A program made the position numbers and the translations under genes. Positions 37,889 through 46,138 of a DNA stretch of 64,000 bases are shown here, piece after piece. The first letter of the stretch is position 1. Each line of letters begins with the position of its first letter. The notes beneath the pieces were generated by a model. The model worked only from the letters and a program-made list of their open reading frames with translations, searched no databases and was not told the DNA's origin. The stretch spans positions 1,141,438 to 1,205,437 of the forward strand of contig NZ_JH601103.1 in NCBI RefSeq assembly GCF_000245815.1, given 5' to 3'. Source of the DNA: Dolosigranulum pigrum ATCC 51524. GTDB taxonomy: Bacteria > Bacillota > Bacilli > Lactobacillales > Carnobacteriaceae_A.

Positions 37889-38314
37889 TTAATGATGGGA
37901 ACAGTTTTCACATAAGCCAAAAATCTCGAAGCGGTGAGATTTAATCTCACAGTTCGGTAGCTGATCACTGAAGTAACTCATGGGACAATCTTCCAATTCT
38001 TTCGTATTGCCACAATCGGTACAAATAAAGTGATGGTGGTGGTGATCATCATGCAGATCACAGCTGAAGCGGAAAATTCGTTCTCCTTCCAGCTCCGTCA
38101 CTTCCACTAAGCCCAAATCAACAAATGTGTATAAATTGCGGTAAATTGTATCTGGACTAATACCACGAAAGTGCTCCAGCATCTTCTCTTGTACATCTTT
38201 AGCTGATAAATAACGATCTTCTTGCATTAATATATTAAGCATTTTATGGCGCTTATTGGTTAATTTAAAACCATTATCGGATAATTTTTCCATTGCATAG
38301 TCTAATTTATTCAT
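37889..38314 (-). CDS. zur: Fur-family zinc repressor Zur
   Basis: Metal-dependent DNA-binding repressor. The Fur fold is clear: winged helix FKLTNKRHKMLNILM, YLSAKDVQEKM, SPDTIYRNLYTFVDLGLVEV, then the histidine-rich dimerisation domain (DLHDDHHHHHFICTDCGNTKE) with a second CxxC near the end (GLCENC). The pattern CTDCGNTKELEDCPM and HRFEIFGLC follows Bacillus Zur, as recalled, more closely than Fur or PerR. The longest frame opens at 38365 inside the upstream gene; GGGGG with 8-base spacing sets the start at ATG 38314 (MNKLDYAMEKL, 141 aa). Zinc specificity is inferred from similarity only. Confidence 0.88.
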   Translation of the reverse strand: MNKLDYAMEKLSDNGFKLTNKRHKMLNILMQEDRYLSAKDVQEKMLEHFRGISPDTIYRNLYTFVDLGLVEVTELEGERIFRFSCDLHDDHHHHHFICTDCGNTKELEDCPMSYFSDQLPNCEIKSHRFEIFGLCENCSHH

Positions 38315-38328
38315 CGATCTAACCCCCA

Positions 38329-38730
38329 TTAATAGATCGGCTTCGAGTTCGTCCGACCATCCCAATTATCGAAACCGCCTTTCAGGTAGTAAATTTCTTT
38401 ATATCCTTCTTTTTTTAGTTTGAGAGCTGCTCGTAAGCTCAACATTTTTCCTTCTTCATAAAGATAAATTGGTTGATCATAGCGCAATTCTCCCATTCGT
38501 CGATTCAATTCAGCATAGGGCATATTGCGTGCTCCTAGAATATGACTGCGCTTGTATTCATCTTTCTGGCGCAGATCAATTAGCTGAGCTTTTCGGATAT
38601 TTTCACGAAATTCATCATTTTCTAAAGCTTCCGCTGCTTGACGACGACGGAAAAAATTCACCGCTTCATAAAGCAACCATCCAAGCCCGGCAATGAGTAA
38701 AATCCACCAAATAACTTGTGATACATCCAC
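38329..38730 (-). CDS. Membrane-anchored rhodanese-like protein lacking the catalytic cysteine
   Basis: The 133-aa protein has one N-terminal membrane helix (VIWWILLIAGLGWLLYEAV) followed by a cytoplasmic rhodanese fold: AQLIDLRQKDEYKRSHILGARNMPY, then YDQPIYLYEEGKMLSLRAA and IYYLKGGFDNWDG. In active rhodaneses the segment after the beta strand reads like YCxxGxRS; here it is YLYEEGKMLS with no cysteine, so persulfide transfer is unlikely. It resembles YqhL-type proteins near glcK. The longest frame begins inside glcK; AAAGGA followed by GTG at 38730 fits the start better. The role is probably binding or structural. Confidence 0.82.
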   Translation of the reverse strand: MDVSQVIWWILLIAGLGWLLYEAVNFFRRRQAAEALENDEFRENIRKAQLIDLRQKDEYKRSHILGARNMPYAELNRRMGELRYDQPIYLYEEGKMLSLRAALKLKKEGYKEIYYLKGGFDNWDGRTNSKPIY

Positions 38731-38752
38731 ATTAATCCATCCTTTCTTATCG

Positions 38753-39724
38753 CTAGACAAGTTCTTTTTCTTGAAGAACAAGGGAACTTGCCCCAATCAC
38801 ACCCGCGCTACTTCCTAGTTCAGCTAAGCGAACGGCTGTTTTTCCGCGCAAGGTTGGGAAAAGGTATTTTTGCATACTTTGCTCAATATGATCAGTTACG
38901 ATACGACCCGCTCGCGAGACACCACCACCAATTACAATAGTTGACGGATTAAGTGCACAAGCTAAGTTCCCAACAGCCAGTGCTAAGTATTCTGTAATCA
39001 AATCAACAACTTCAAGTGCAAATTCATCGCCCGCTTTAGCCGCATCGAAGACATCTTTTGCTTCCAGTTCTGCTTGATCAATAGTGTCCAACTGACTCGC
39101 TATATGATCTTCAGCCAACTTCTCCCGTGTGACTCGAACAATTCCCGTTGCACTTGCTACCGTCTCTAAACAACTAATTTTTCCACACGTACATTCATAG
39201 CGAAAACCAAGCGGATCAACCGTAATATGACCGATTTCTCCCGCAGCATCCATTGCCCCGTGAACAAGTCGACCATTCTCAATAATACCGCCACCGACAC
39301 CTGTTCCTAGTGTAACAAAGATAACATTCGGTTCGCCACCACCTGCACCTAGCCATTGTTCACCCAGTGCCGCCACATTCGCATCATTATCTAAATAAAA
39401 ATCAATCCCTGTAGCTGATTCCACTTGTTCTCGAATCGGTTGTACCTCAGTCCAGTTCAAGTTGTAAGCTCCCACAACAGTCCCCGCTTCACGATTAACG
39501 GTTCCTGGTGAGCCCATCCCAATCCCTAAGAAGTCAGCAGCTTCCAAGTTGTTTGATGTTAAATAATCATTGATTGAGTCAATGATATTAGGAACAATTT
39601 TGCTTCCTTGTTCACTAACATCTGTTTTAATACTCCACTGATCTTTCACTTCACCATTTGTCGTAACTACGGCAAATTTAGTCGTTGTTCCACCTAAATC
39701 AATTCCAATTAATTGCTTGTCCAT
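38753..39724 (-). CDS. glcK: ROK-family glucokinase
   Basis: Phosphorylates glucose with ATP. ROK features: phosphate-binding LIGIDLGGTTTKFAVV at the N-terminus, LDNDANVAALGEQWLGAG with the catalytic Asp, VTLGTGVGGGII, GEIGHITVDP, and the zinc-binding CTCGKISCLE cluster. GAAAGGA with 8-base spacing sets the start at ATG 39724 (MDKQLIGIDLGG, 323 aa) rather than GTG 39757. It follows the rhomboid gene gluP on one transcript, as in Bacillus, and overlaps no neighbour. Confidence 0.94.
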   Translation of the reverse strand: MDKQLIGIDLGGTTTKFAVVTTNGEVKDQWSIKTDVSEQGSKIVPNIIDSINDYLTSNNLEAADFLGIGMGSPGTVNREAGTVVGAYNLNWTEVQPIREQVESATGIDFYLDNDANVAALGEQWLGAGGGEPNVIFVTLGTGVGGGIIENGRLVHGAMDAAGEIGHITVDPLGFRYECTCGKISCLETVASATGIVRVTREKLAEDHIASQLDTIDQAELEAKDVFDAAKAGDEFALEVVDLITEYLALAVGNLACALNPSTIVIGGGVSRAGRIVTDHIEQSMQKYLFPTLRGKTAVRLAELGSSAGVIGASSLVLQEKELV

Positions 39725-39757
39725 TCTATTCGTCCTTTCAATAATAAAAATATTCAC

Positions 39758-40456
39758 TTAAAAATTAATATATAACAATTGGTTGTAGCCAATAAAAATT
39801 AAAATTCCTAAAATAATACAATAGATCCCGATATTAGTGAAGCGATTGTGTAAGGGATTATGATCAGTATGCTTAACAGATATAGCGTATGAAATAAGAT
39901 ATCCTCCTACTAAGCCACCGATATGTCCCATATTATCGACTCCGCCTGACATGAATGAAAATACAATATTTAAAAAAATTAGCATCCCATATTGTCGCGC
40001 CAACATACCTAATTCTCGTACATGAGGAAATAACTTGGATAATACAATTGTTGATACAAATAATCCAAAAATAGCTGTCGAAGCACCTGCTGACAGTGAT
40101 GTATTAAAAGCAAAACTAAACGCATTGCCCATAAGACCACTGAATAGATACAACAAGGCAAATCGCACATGACCAAAAATAAACTCAATCTGTTGTCCTA
40201 AAAAATACACCACTAACATATTGAACAACAGATGGGGCACACCAATATGTAAGAAAATTGGTGTAATCAAACGCCACCACTCATTATTATAAATAATAAG
40301 TTCATTAAATTTGGCTCCCATAATAATGAGAGATTCAATATTTTCACTGCCACCAAAAAACACCTGCAAACCAAACGTCACAAGTGTTATGCCAATAATC
40401 CCGTACGTTACAATCGGTTTTTGCGAGAACTGTCTACTTGAATAATGTCGTTGCAT
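39758..40456 (-). CDS. gluP: Rhomboid-family intramembrane serine protease
   Basis: Six to seven membrane helices with the rhomboid active site: serine in GASTAIFGLF and histidine in MGHIGGLVGGYLI, plus the HLLFNMLVVYFLG helix carrying the oxyanion asparagine. The 232-aa protein is shorter than Bacillus GluP because it lacks the extra N-terminal domain and the C-terminal TPR region. First gene of a unit with glcK, the rhodanese-like gene and zur. Divergent from rpmG across a 213-base gap. Confidence 0.92.
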   Translation of the reverse strand: MQRHYSSRQFSQKPIVTYGIIGITLVTFGLQVFFGGSENIESLIIMGAKFNELIIYNNEWWRLITPIFLHIGVPHLLFNMLVVYFLGQQIEFIFGHVRFALLYLFSGLMGNAFSFAFNTSLSAGASTAIFGLFVSTIVLSKLFPHVRELGMLARQYGMLIFLNIVFSFMSGGVDNMGHIGGLVGGYLISYAISVKHTDHNPLHNRFTNIGIYCIILGILIFIGYNQLLYINF

Positions 40457-40569
40457 GTCATCACCCTTACCTATACTAACTATTATAGCATGATAGCGTG
40501 TATAATTCTAATATCTCACTTAAATCTATCATTTGTTCCATTGAAAATAGCTATTCTAAAAATAAAACA

Positions 40570-40599
40570 TTGGAAATTTAATACAAAGTATGGTATCCT
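40570..40599 (+). promoter_or_regulatory. Candidate rpmG promoter
   Basis: -35 TTGGAA (40570-40575), 18-base spacer, -10 TATCCT (40594-40599), about 70 bases before the rpmG ATG. It is a moderate match only. Confidence 0.35.
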
Positions 40600-40669
40600 A
40601 GACATTGTGTTCAACTATTCTAGACTACTAGCTAGTTGACAGCATTGTACTGATTAAGGAGGGTTGATT

Positions 40670-40831
40670 ATGCGCGTAAATGTTACATTAGAATGTACAG
40701 AATGCGGCGACCGCAATTACATTACCACTAAAAATAAACGTAACGATGAAGGACGTCTAGAAATAAAAAAATACTGCCCTAGACTTCAAAAAGTTACCCT
40801 TCACCGTGAAACCAAAAGCAACAAAGGCTAA
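40670..40831 (+). CDS. rpmG: 50S ribosomal protein L33
   Basis: 53-aa large-subunit protein, encoded behind a perfect AAGGAGGG site. The sequence [16 protein letters not shown] then YITTKNKRN and [17 protein letters not shown] is a textbook L33. The first CxxC is intact, but the second pair is reduced to one cysteine (YCPRL), so zinc binding may be weak. That form is not rare in Lactobacillales, as I recall. It is monocistronic with its own terminator. Confidence 0.95.
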   Translation: MRVNVTLECTECGDRNYITTKNKRNDEGRLEIKKYCPRLQKVTLHRETKSNKG

Positions 40832-40839
40832 AAGTCGCT

Positions 40840-40876
40840 AAAAAGTTTCTCCTAATTGATGGGGAAGCTTTTTAAC
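40840..40876 (+). terminator. rpmG terminator
   Basis: 13-bp stem 40840-40852 with 40861-40873 (two G-U pairs), 8-base loop; the 3' arm ends in TTTTT. Confidence 0.8.
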
Positions 40877-40887
40877 TTATTGATAAC

Positions 40888-40958
40888 AAAAAAAGCATTC
40901 ACTTTTTCGAAATGACACTATCATGTTGCTAGTCGTTCATTGAAAAGGTGAATGCTTT
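40888..40958 (-). terminator. Terminator of the penicillin-binding protein gene
   Basis: Long hairpin, 17-bp stem 40942-40958 with 40892-40908 (one G-U pair) and a partly paired inner loop, followed on the minus strand by seven T. Confidence 0.88.
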
Positions 40959-40963
40959 ATTGA

Positions 40964-43108
40964 TTATTCGGTTACTTCAGTCGTTGCTGTCTCTTCTAGT
41001 TCTTCAATATTACTATCTTCACTCACTTCTTGTTTTTTTGCTTTAGTTGCAAAGTAAGCATCCATCACACGACGGCCAATCGCTGCACTTTCTGTATGTG
41101 GTGTACTATTAGACACGTATGGCAATACCACCGCGATAGCAATTTCGGGGTTTTCGAATGGCGCGAATGCCGTAAATGTTTGGTTGATGACGGGTTCTCC
41201 TCTTAAGTTTTCGTGCATGCCCCAGTAAGTTGCTTCCGCAGTCCCCGTCTTACCACCAGCTGTGAACGGCGCGTCATGGAACATAGCATCTCCTGCTCCG
41301 TACCCACCAAAGAGCACTTGACGATACCCTTCATGCACACGATCGAAGATTTCTGGTTCGACATCAATTTGGTTTAATATTTTAGGTTGTATTTGTGTCT
41401 TTAACTTTCCGATGTTTCCTGTTTCCGTATTCGTTCCTCGCACCTCAGAAATAAATCGTGGCGCGTAGCGTGTTCCTTTATTAGCAATAGTTGAAATGTA
41501 TTGCCCTAATTGGAAAGGCGTGTACGTATCAAACTGACCAAAGGACAAGAACAAGGGTTGAGCTGAATTGGATAATGCTCCTTGTTGGCCGATTGATTCG
41601 CTAGGCAAATCAACCCCCGTCTCAGATCCTAGTCCAAATTGTTCATAGTAACTACGCAATTTATTAATAGCTAGCTCTTCGTCCATCGATAATATTTCTT
41701 GATGGGTATAACCCCATTTTCCTCCCATACGCATCGCAATATGAGCCATATACGTGTTACTGGAGAATTTCAATGCTTCGATATCATTAACGGCAACTTG
41801 TCCCTGGCGGTTAAAAACCGAACTAATTGATCGTGAATTACTAAATTGCAGTGGTTGATCAACAATCACATTATTATCAAGTGTTAATACACCATCCATA
41901 TAGCCCGAAAGAATGGTTGCTCCTTTAACAACCGATCCCATCTCGAAGGCATTGTTAATTGCTCCCATCGCATCATCAACAATTTCGCCATCACTATTGC
42001 GACGTTTACCTGCTAGAGCTAAGATATCGCCATTTTGTGGGTTCATCGCCACAATATACGCCGATTCATTTAAGCCGAGCTGTTTTTGGAGGACATCTGT
42101 AGTGATCGTTTCAATTTCACTTTGGAAATCAATATCAGTCGTCATAATTAAGTTGTCACCTTTTTGACCAGGATAACGCACTTGTTGATTAATGATATCG
42201 CCTTCTGTATTGGTCTCGATTTCTACGCGTGCCTTCAACCCATGAAGAACTTCCTCATATTGCTCTTCTAAGTAGCTCATTCCCACGCGATCATTGCGGG
42301 AATAACCTTTTGCTAAATATTTTTCTAGTTCGGATTGAGGCAACCCTGAACGTTCATCAGAAACGGTCCCTAAGACACTGCGTAACATGTTGCCCTCAGG
42401 ATAAGCTCTGACCCAATCTGTTCCTGTCCCCACTCCAGGCATCATATGCAAATGTTCACTAACTGTTGCTAATTCTTTATCAGTAACTTCTTCATTTTTT
42501 ATATTAACCGTGCTCAATGCATAGGCCGCATTCATCTTAGCAAAAATAACCGTTGCTTCCTTTTGTTGTTCTGAGAAACTCTCAATCTCTTCTGGCTTAA
42601 TTAAGGCCAAACTCTCTTCATAAGACAAATTATTAACCTCTTCTTGTTGCGCTAAATGGGCATCAATTCGTTCTTGCATCTCCTCCAAATGGTGCGCGTA
42701 GTAGAAGTCCTTCATATCGCGTTCGGACATATCTTGCTGATCTCCTTCATCAAATGGCGTCCGATGAGGCATATCGATTACTTCAGCTAGCATATAAGCA
42801 ATATTAGCCATGGTTTCTACTGAAGTGCTAGGTCCGCGCGTATATGTAATTGTATTGCGCGCATCATTAGCCACTAGCTTGCGCAAATTTGCATCATAAA
42901 TTTCACCACGAGCAGATGGACGAGCAATCGTCGTACTCTCTGTTCGGTCCACTTCTGCTTGATAATCTTCCCCATGAATAATTTGCATATAACCTAAGCG
43001 TAAAATTAACACAACAAATAGCATAAAAATAGTGAAAAATAAGAAGTTCAAACGAAATGGAATATGTGATTTTAATAATTGTCGTTTTTTCTTTTCAGGA
43101 GTCTTCAT
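40964..43108 (-). CDS. Class B penicillin-binding protein (transpeptidase)
   Basis: Membrane-anchored peptidoglycan transpeptidase. After a short basic cytoplasmic tail (MKTPEKKKRQLLKSH) there is one membrane helix (NFLFFTIFMLFVVLILRLGY), a dimerisation domain starting STTIARPSARGEIYD, and a transpeptidase domain with the active-site SVVK tetrad (EMGSVVKGATIL), SSN (KFSSNTYM) and KTG (AGGKTGTAEA). At 714 aa it matches PBP2B/FtsI-type or PbpA/PbpH enzymes; no PASTA domains are seen. GGGAGG with 8-base spacing fixes ATG 43108 rather than the longest frame at 43165. Division or elongation role cannot be told without comparison. Confidence 0.92.
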   Translation of the reverse strand: MKTPEKKKRQLLKSHIPFRLNFLFFTIFMLFVVLILRLGYMQIIHGEDYQAEVDRTESTTIARPSARGEIYDANLRKLVANDARNTITYTRGPSTSVETMANIAYMLAEVIDMPHRTPFDEGDQQDMSERDMKDFYYAHHLEEMQERIDAHLAQQEEVNNLSYEESLALIKPEEIESFSEQQKEATVIFAKMNAAYALSTVNIKNEEVTDKELATVSEHLHMMPGVGTGTDWVRAYPEGNMLRSVLGTVSDERSGLPQSELEKYLAKGYSRNDRVGMSYLEEQYEEVLHGLKARVEIETNTEGDIINQQVRYPGQKGDNLIMTTDIDFQSEIETITTDVLQKQLGLNESAYIVAMNPQNGDILALAGKRRNSDGEIVDDAMGAINNAFEMGSVVKGATILSGYMDGVLTLDNNVIVDQPLQFSNSRSISSVFNRQGQVAVNDIEALKFSSNTYMAHIAMRMGGKWGYTHQEILSMDEELAINKLRSYYEQFGLGSETGVDLPSESIGQQGALSNSAQPLFLSFGQFDTYTPFQLGQYISTIANKGTRYAPRFISEVRGTNTETGNIGKLKTQIQPKILNQIDVEPEIFDRVHEGYRQVLFGGYGAGDAMFHDAPFTAGGKTGTAEATYWGMHENLRGEPVINQTFTAFAPFENPEIAIAVVLPYVSNSTPHTESAAIGRRVMDAYFATKAKKQEVSEDSNIEELEETATTEVTE

Positions 43109-43267
43109 TGAACCAACCTCCCATGTTATCAATAAGACTGTCTTATCCATTCTATCAAAATTCACCTAAAAATGCACGTTAATCCGGTGAACTATCTTAA
43201 ACTATTTCTAGAATATTTTTATAGTCGATAATACGACTTCTCACACACTATTTAAATTTGATTACAC

Positions 43268-43290
43268 AAAAAGGCCGGGAAATCCCGGCC
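43268..43290 (-). terminator. sodA terminator
   Basis: GC-rich hairpin GGCCGGGA/TCCCGGCC (43283-43290 with 43273-43280), followed on the minus strand by TTTTTG. Confidence 0.9.
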
Positions 43291-43341
43291 TCCGTATTGC
43301 TATTAAACTGCTTTAGTTAATAACAACATATGAACAGAAAC

Positions 43342-43950
43342 TTACTTCGCTGCTTGGTACAACTCGTTAACTTTTTCCCAGTCTACAAGATTCCAGAATG
43401 CACTAACATAATCTGGTCGCTTGTTCTGGTAGTTCAGGTAGTACGCATGTTCCCATACGTCAATACCTAAAATAGGTGTTTTCCCGTCTGATAATGGTGA
43501 ATCTTGGTTTGGTTTAGCAACAACGTCTAACTTGTCGCCATCAACAACCAAGAATGCCCAACCAGAACCGAATTGACCAGTTGCAGCGTTTTCGAACGCT
43601 TCTTTGAAAGACGCAAAGTCGCCAAACGCATCATTAATCGCATCCGCTACATCGCCTGTTGGTTCACCACCACCATTTGGCGAAAGAATTTGCCAAAAGA
43701 GTGAGTGGTTAGCATGGCCTCCACCATTGTTACGAACAGCTGTCTTGATATCTTCTGGCAATTCATCTAACTTCGCTAATAAATCTTCAATTGATAAGTT
43801 AGCTAAGTCATCATGCCCCTCAAGTGCTGCATTTGTCTTGCTTACATAACCTTGGTGGTGCTTGCCGTGGTGGAGTTTCATCGTCTCCTCATCGATGTGT
43901 GGCTCCAATGCATCATGTGCGTAAGGCAATTGTGGTAATTCAAAACTCAT
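43342..43950 (-). CDS. sodA: Superoxide dismutase (Mn/Fe)
   Basis: Converts superoxide to oxygen and hydrogen peroxide in the cytoplasm. The 202-aa protein has all metal ligands: the first histidine in [21 protein letters not shown], and the C-terminal [28 protein letters not shown] and [11 protein letters not shown] support the manganese or cambialistic type, though metal choice cannot be decided by eye. It is monocistronic with a clear promoter and terminator and an AGGAGG site. Confidence 0.97.
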   Translation of the reverse strand: MSFELPQLPYAHDALEPHIDEETMKLHHGKHHQGYVSKTNAALEGHDDLANLSIEDLLAKLDELPEDIKTAVRNNGGGHANHSLFWQILSPNGGGEPTGDVADAINDAFGDFASFKEAFENAATGQFGSGWAFLVVDGDKLDVVAKPNQDSPLSDGKTPILGIDVWEHAYYLNYQNKRPDYVSAFWNLVDWEKVNELYQAAK

Positions 43951-43983
43951 ACAAACATTCCTCCTATTTCTATTCTGATTATT

Positions 43984-44011
43984 ATTATACCAAACTGTTA
44001 AGAGGTTTCAA
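43984..44011 (-). promoter_or_regulatory. sodA promoter
   Basis: Minus strand -35 TTGAAA (44006-44011), 16-base spacer, perfect -10 TATAAT (43984-43989), about 33 bases before the ATG. Confidence 0.7.
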
Positions 44012-44060
44012 ATATTATGCTCAGAAACTTGAACTAATTTAATTATCCCTATCAAACAAT

Positions 44061-44094
44061 AAACCTTCTACACAACAATAGATGCAGAAGGTTT
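44061..44094 (-). terminator. Likely terminator of the nucleoside transporter operon
   Basis: Stem AAACCTTCT/AGAAGGTTT (44086-44094 with 44061-44069), 16-base loop; the following U-tract is weak (ATTGTTTG). It lies 5 bases after the last permease gene. Confidence 0.6.
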
Positions 44095-44099
44095 AATTA

Positions 44100-45056
44100 T
44101 TATTTACTTTTCACAAAAGTTTTTCCAATAAAGTTCGGTGCTTCAGATTTACCGATAAAGGCTACTAAAACAATAATAGTCAACAAGTAAGGGGCTACTG
44201 TTAGCCAAATAGATGGAATATCTTGGATATATGGAATATAATTTCCAGATCGAGCTAAACTCTGCGCAAAGCCAAAGAATAAAGCGGCCCCCATTGCCCC
44301 GATTGGATTCCATTTACCAAAAATCATAGCTGCCATCGCCATAAATCCTTGACCCGAAACGGTTAGAATTCCGAATTCATTGTGAATTGCTTGTGCTTGA
44401 ATTGCACCACCGATACCACCTAAAATTCCAGATAGAATAACACCGTAATACTTCATTAAATAAACATTAATCCCAACTGATTCAGCTGCATCCGGATGTT
44501 CTCCAACCGATCTTAAGCGTAAACCAAATCGTGTCTTAAAGACGACAAACCAACAAACAAATGATAGCGCAATTCCTAAATAAGCCGGCCCTGAAATGTT
44601 TTGGAATAAAATCGGACCGAAGAATGGAATATTTTTTAAAACAGGAAAACTCTGTGATGAAAACGGACGTGCTAGTGGTCCTGTCTGAGCTGCCCCGTAC
44701 AGTGCACGTACTAAAAAGACTGATAGACCGGGGGCCGCCAAGTTCAAAACGGTTCCTGAGATAATATGATCAGCTCGGAAATGAATAGTTGAAACAGCAT
44801 GTAGCAGTGAGAAGACTCCCCCGATAACGCCCCCAACTAGCAAACCAATCCATGGTGTCATCGTGCCAAACTGACTCGCGAAGGCTAAGTTGAAAATAGC
44901 TGCCGAAAAAGCTCCCATCACCATAATACCTTCTAACCCAATATTAACAACTCCAGCACGCTCAGAGAATGTCCCGCCTAGTGCCGTAAAAATAAGTGGC
45001 GCCGCATAAATCAATGTGTTCGATACAAGTAATTGCAGTAAACTTTGGATATTCAT
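44100..45056 (-). CDS. Nucleoside ABC transporter permease 2 (NupQ-like)
   Basis: The 318-aa inner-membrane permease of the branched-chain/ribose-type family has about nine helices. Conserved blocks include LGGTFSERAGVVNIGLEGIMVMGAF, FRADHIISGTVLNLAAPG, and the ATPase-contacting loop GLRLRSVGEHPDAAESVGINV. Its ATG shares a base with the stop of the upstream permease. With the ATPase and lipoprotein genes it forms a BmpA-NupABC-type nucleoside uptake system. Confidence 0.92.
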   Translation of the reverse strand: MNIQSLLQLLVSNTLIYAAPLIFTALGGTFSERAGVVNIGLEGIMVMGAFSAAIFNLAFASQFGTMTPWIGLLVGGVIGGVFSLLHAVSTIHFRADHIISGTVLNLAAPGLSVFLVRALYGAAQTGPLARPFSSQSFPVLKNIPFFGPILFQNISGPAYLGIALSFVCWFVVFKTRFGLRLRSVGEHPDAAESVGINVYLMKYYGVILSGILGGIGGAIQAQAIHNEFGILTVSGQGFMAMAAMIFGKWNPIGAMGAALFFGFAQSLARSGNYIPYIQDIPSIWLTVAPYLLTIIVLVAFIGKSEAPNFIGKTFVKSK

Positions 45057-46138
45057 TATACTGTGTCCCCTCCTTGTTTTTTATCTCCTTTACCGACTCG
45101 TTTATTGATAAAGTAACGAATAATATAGTTCGCTCCGATAAAGAAAATAATTGACGCAGTAACGACTTGTGCAAGTTCATCAGGTACACCTGCCATGTTT
45201 GGCATGAAAGCAGATCCGATATTCAAAATACCAAATAAAATAGCTGATAAAAATGTTCCCACAGGTGTCCCTAATCCGAGTAACCCTACAGCAATTCCAT
45301 CGAATCCTTCTGGTGGCAGATGACCCTGCGTAAAGATATTACCAAACGTACCCAGGCCGTGAATAGCACCGCCTAATCCAGCTAGCGCTCCACTAATAAA
45401 CATCGATAAAATGATATTTTTCTTAGCGCTCATCCCGGCATATTCAGCAGCATCTTTATTCAATCCTACTGCACGCAACTCAAAACCAACTGTTGTATGT
45501 TTCATAACGAACCAGTAAAGTGCAACAACTGCAATTGCAATGAATAACCCAATATTTAGACGCGAACCATTTGTTAGGCTAGTTAGCCATCCTACTGCTA
45601 AGCTAGCATTGACTCCTACTCGATCAGAAATATTTCCCGTAGCGATCACATTACGGATGAGATGGTTTGTTGCATGCAAAGCTGTATAGTTCAACATGAT
45701 AGTAACAATAACTTCATTCGTGCCGAAGTAAGCCTTCAACACCCCTGCGATTGCTGACCACAATGCACCAAATAATGCACCAACAAGCAATAATATCGGC
45801 AACATCACAACTCGTGGTAACTCCGGTAGTAGTAATCCTAACCAAATCGATGTCATCCAGCCCATTAATAATTGACCCGCTACGCCAATATTGAAAAATC
45901 CAGCTTGATAAGCGATGTTGAAACTCAAACCGGTAAAAGTCAGCACAGTCGCTTGTCTCAGTGCTTCTCCAAAGAAGTAAGGATTCTTAAATACACTCAT
46001 AATCATAGCATCATAGGCTTTTATGGGATTATAACCAAAAATTAACATGACAATTGCGCCCAAAATAAAGCCACATATAATTGAAATTAATGGCACACTT
46101 AAGCTACTTAGCCAGTGTTTGTTGTCTTGTCTAAGCAA
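45056..46138 (-). CDS. Nucleoside ABC transporter permease 1 (NupP-like)
   Basis: 360-aa permease paralogous to its downstream neighbour, with about ten helices: LTFTGLSFNIAYQAGFFNIGVAGQLLMG is the paralogue block, FGTNEVIVTIMLNYTALH the middle, and FELRAVGLNKDAAEYAGMS the coupling loop. It overlaps the ATPase gene by 8 bases and the next permease by one base, so all three are translationally coupled. It presumably forms a heterodimeric channel with the 44100 permease. Confidence 0.92.
   Translation of the reverse strand: MLRQDNKHWLSSLSVPLISIICGFILGAIVMLIFGYNPIKAYDAMIMSVFKNPYFFGEALRQATVLTFTGLSFNIAYQAGFFNIGVAGQLLMGWMTSIWLGLLLPELPRVVMLPILLLVGALFGALWSAIAGVLKAYFGTNEVIVTIMLNYTALHATNHLIRNVIATGNISDRVGVNASLAVGWLTSLTNGSRLNIGLFIAIAVVALYWFVMKHTTVGFELRAVGLNKDAAEYAGMSAKKNIILSMFISGALAGLGGAIHGLGTFGNIFTQGHLPPEGFDGIAVGLLGLGTPVGTFLSAILFGILNIGSAFMPNMAGVPDELAQVVTASIIFFIGANYIIRYFINKRVGKGDKKQGGDTV

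Noticed and set aside
40670..40831. L33 lacking the second cysteine of the CxxC pair, as sign of a pseudogene
   Set aside because: The frame, ribosome site and terminator are intact, and L33 forms with reduced cysteines are common in Lactobacillales.
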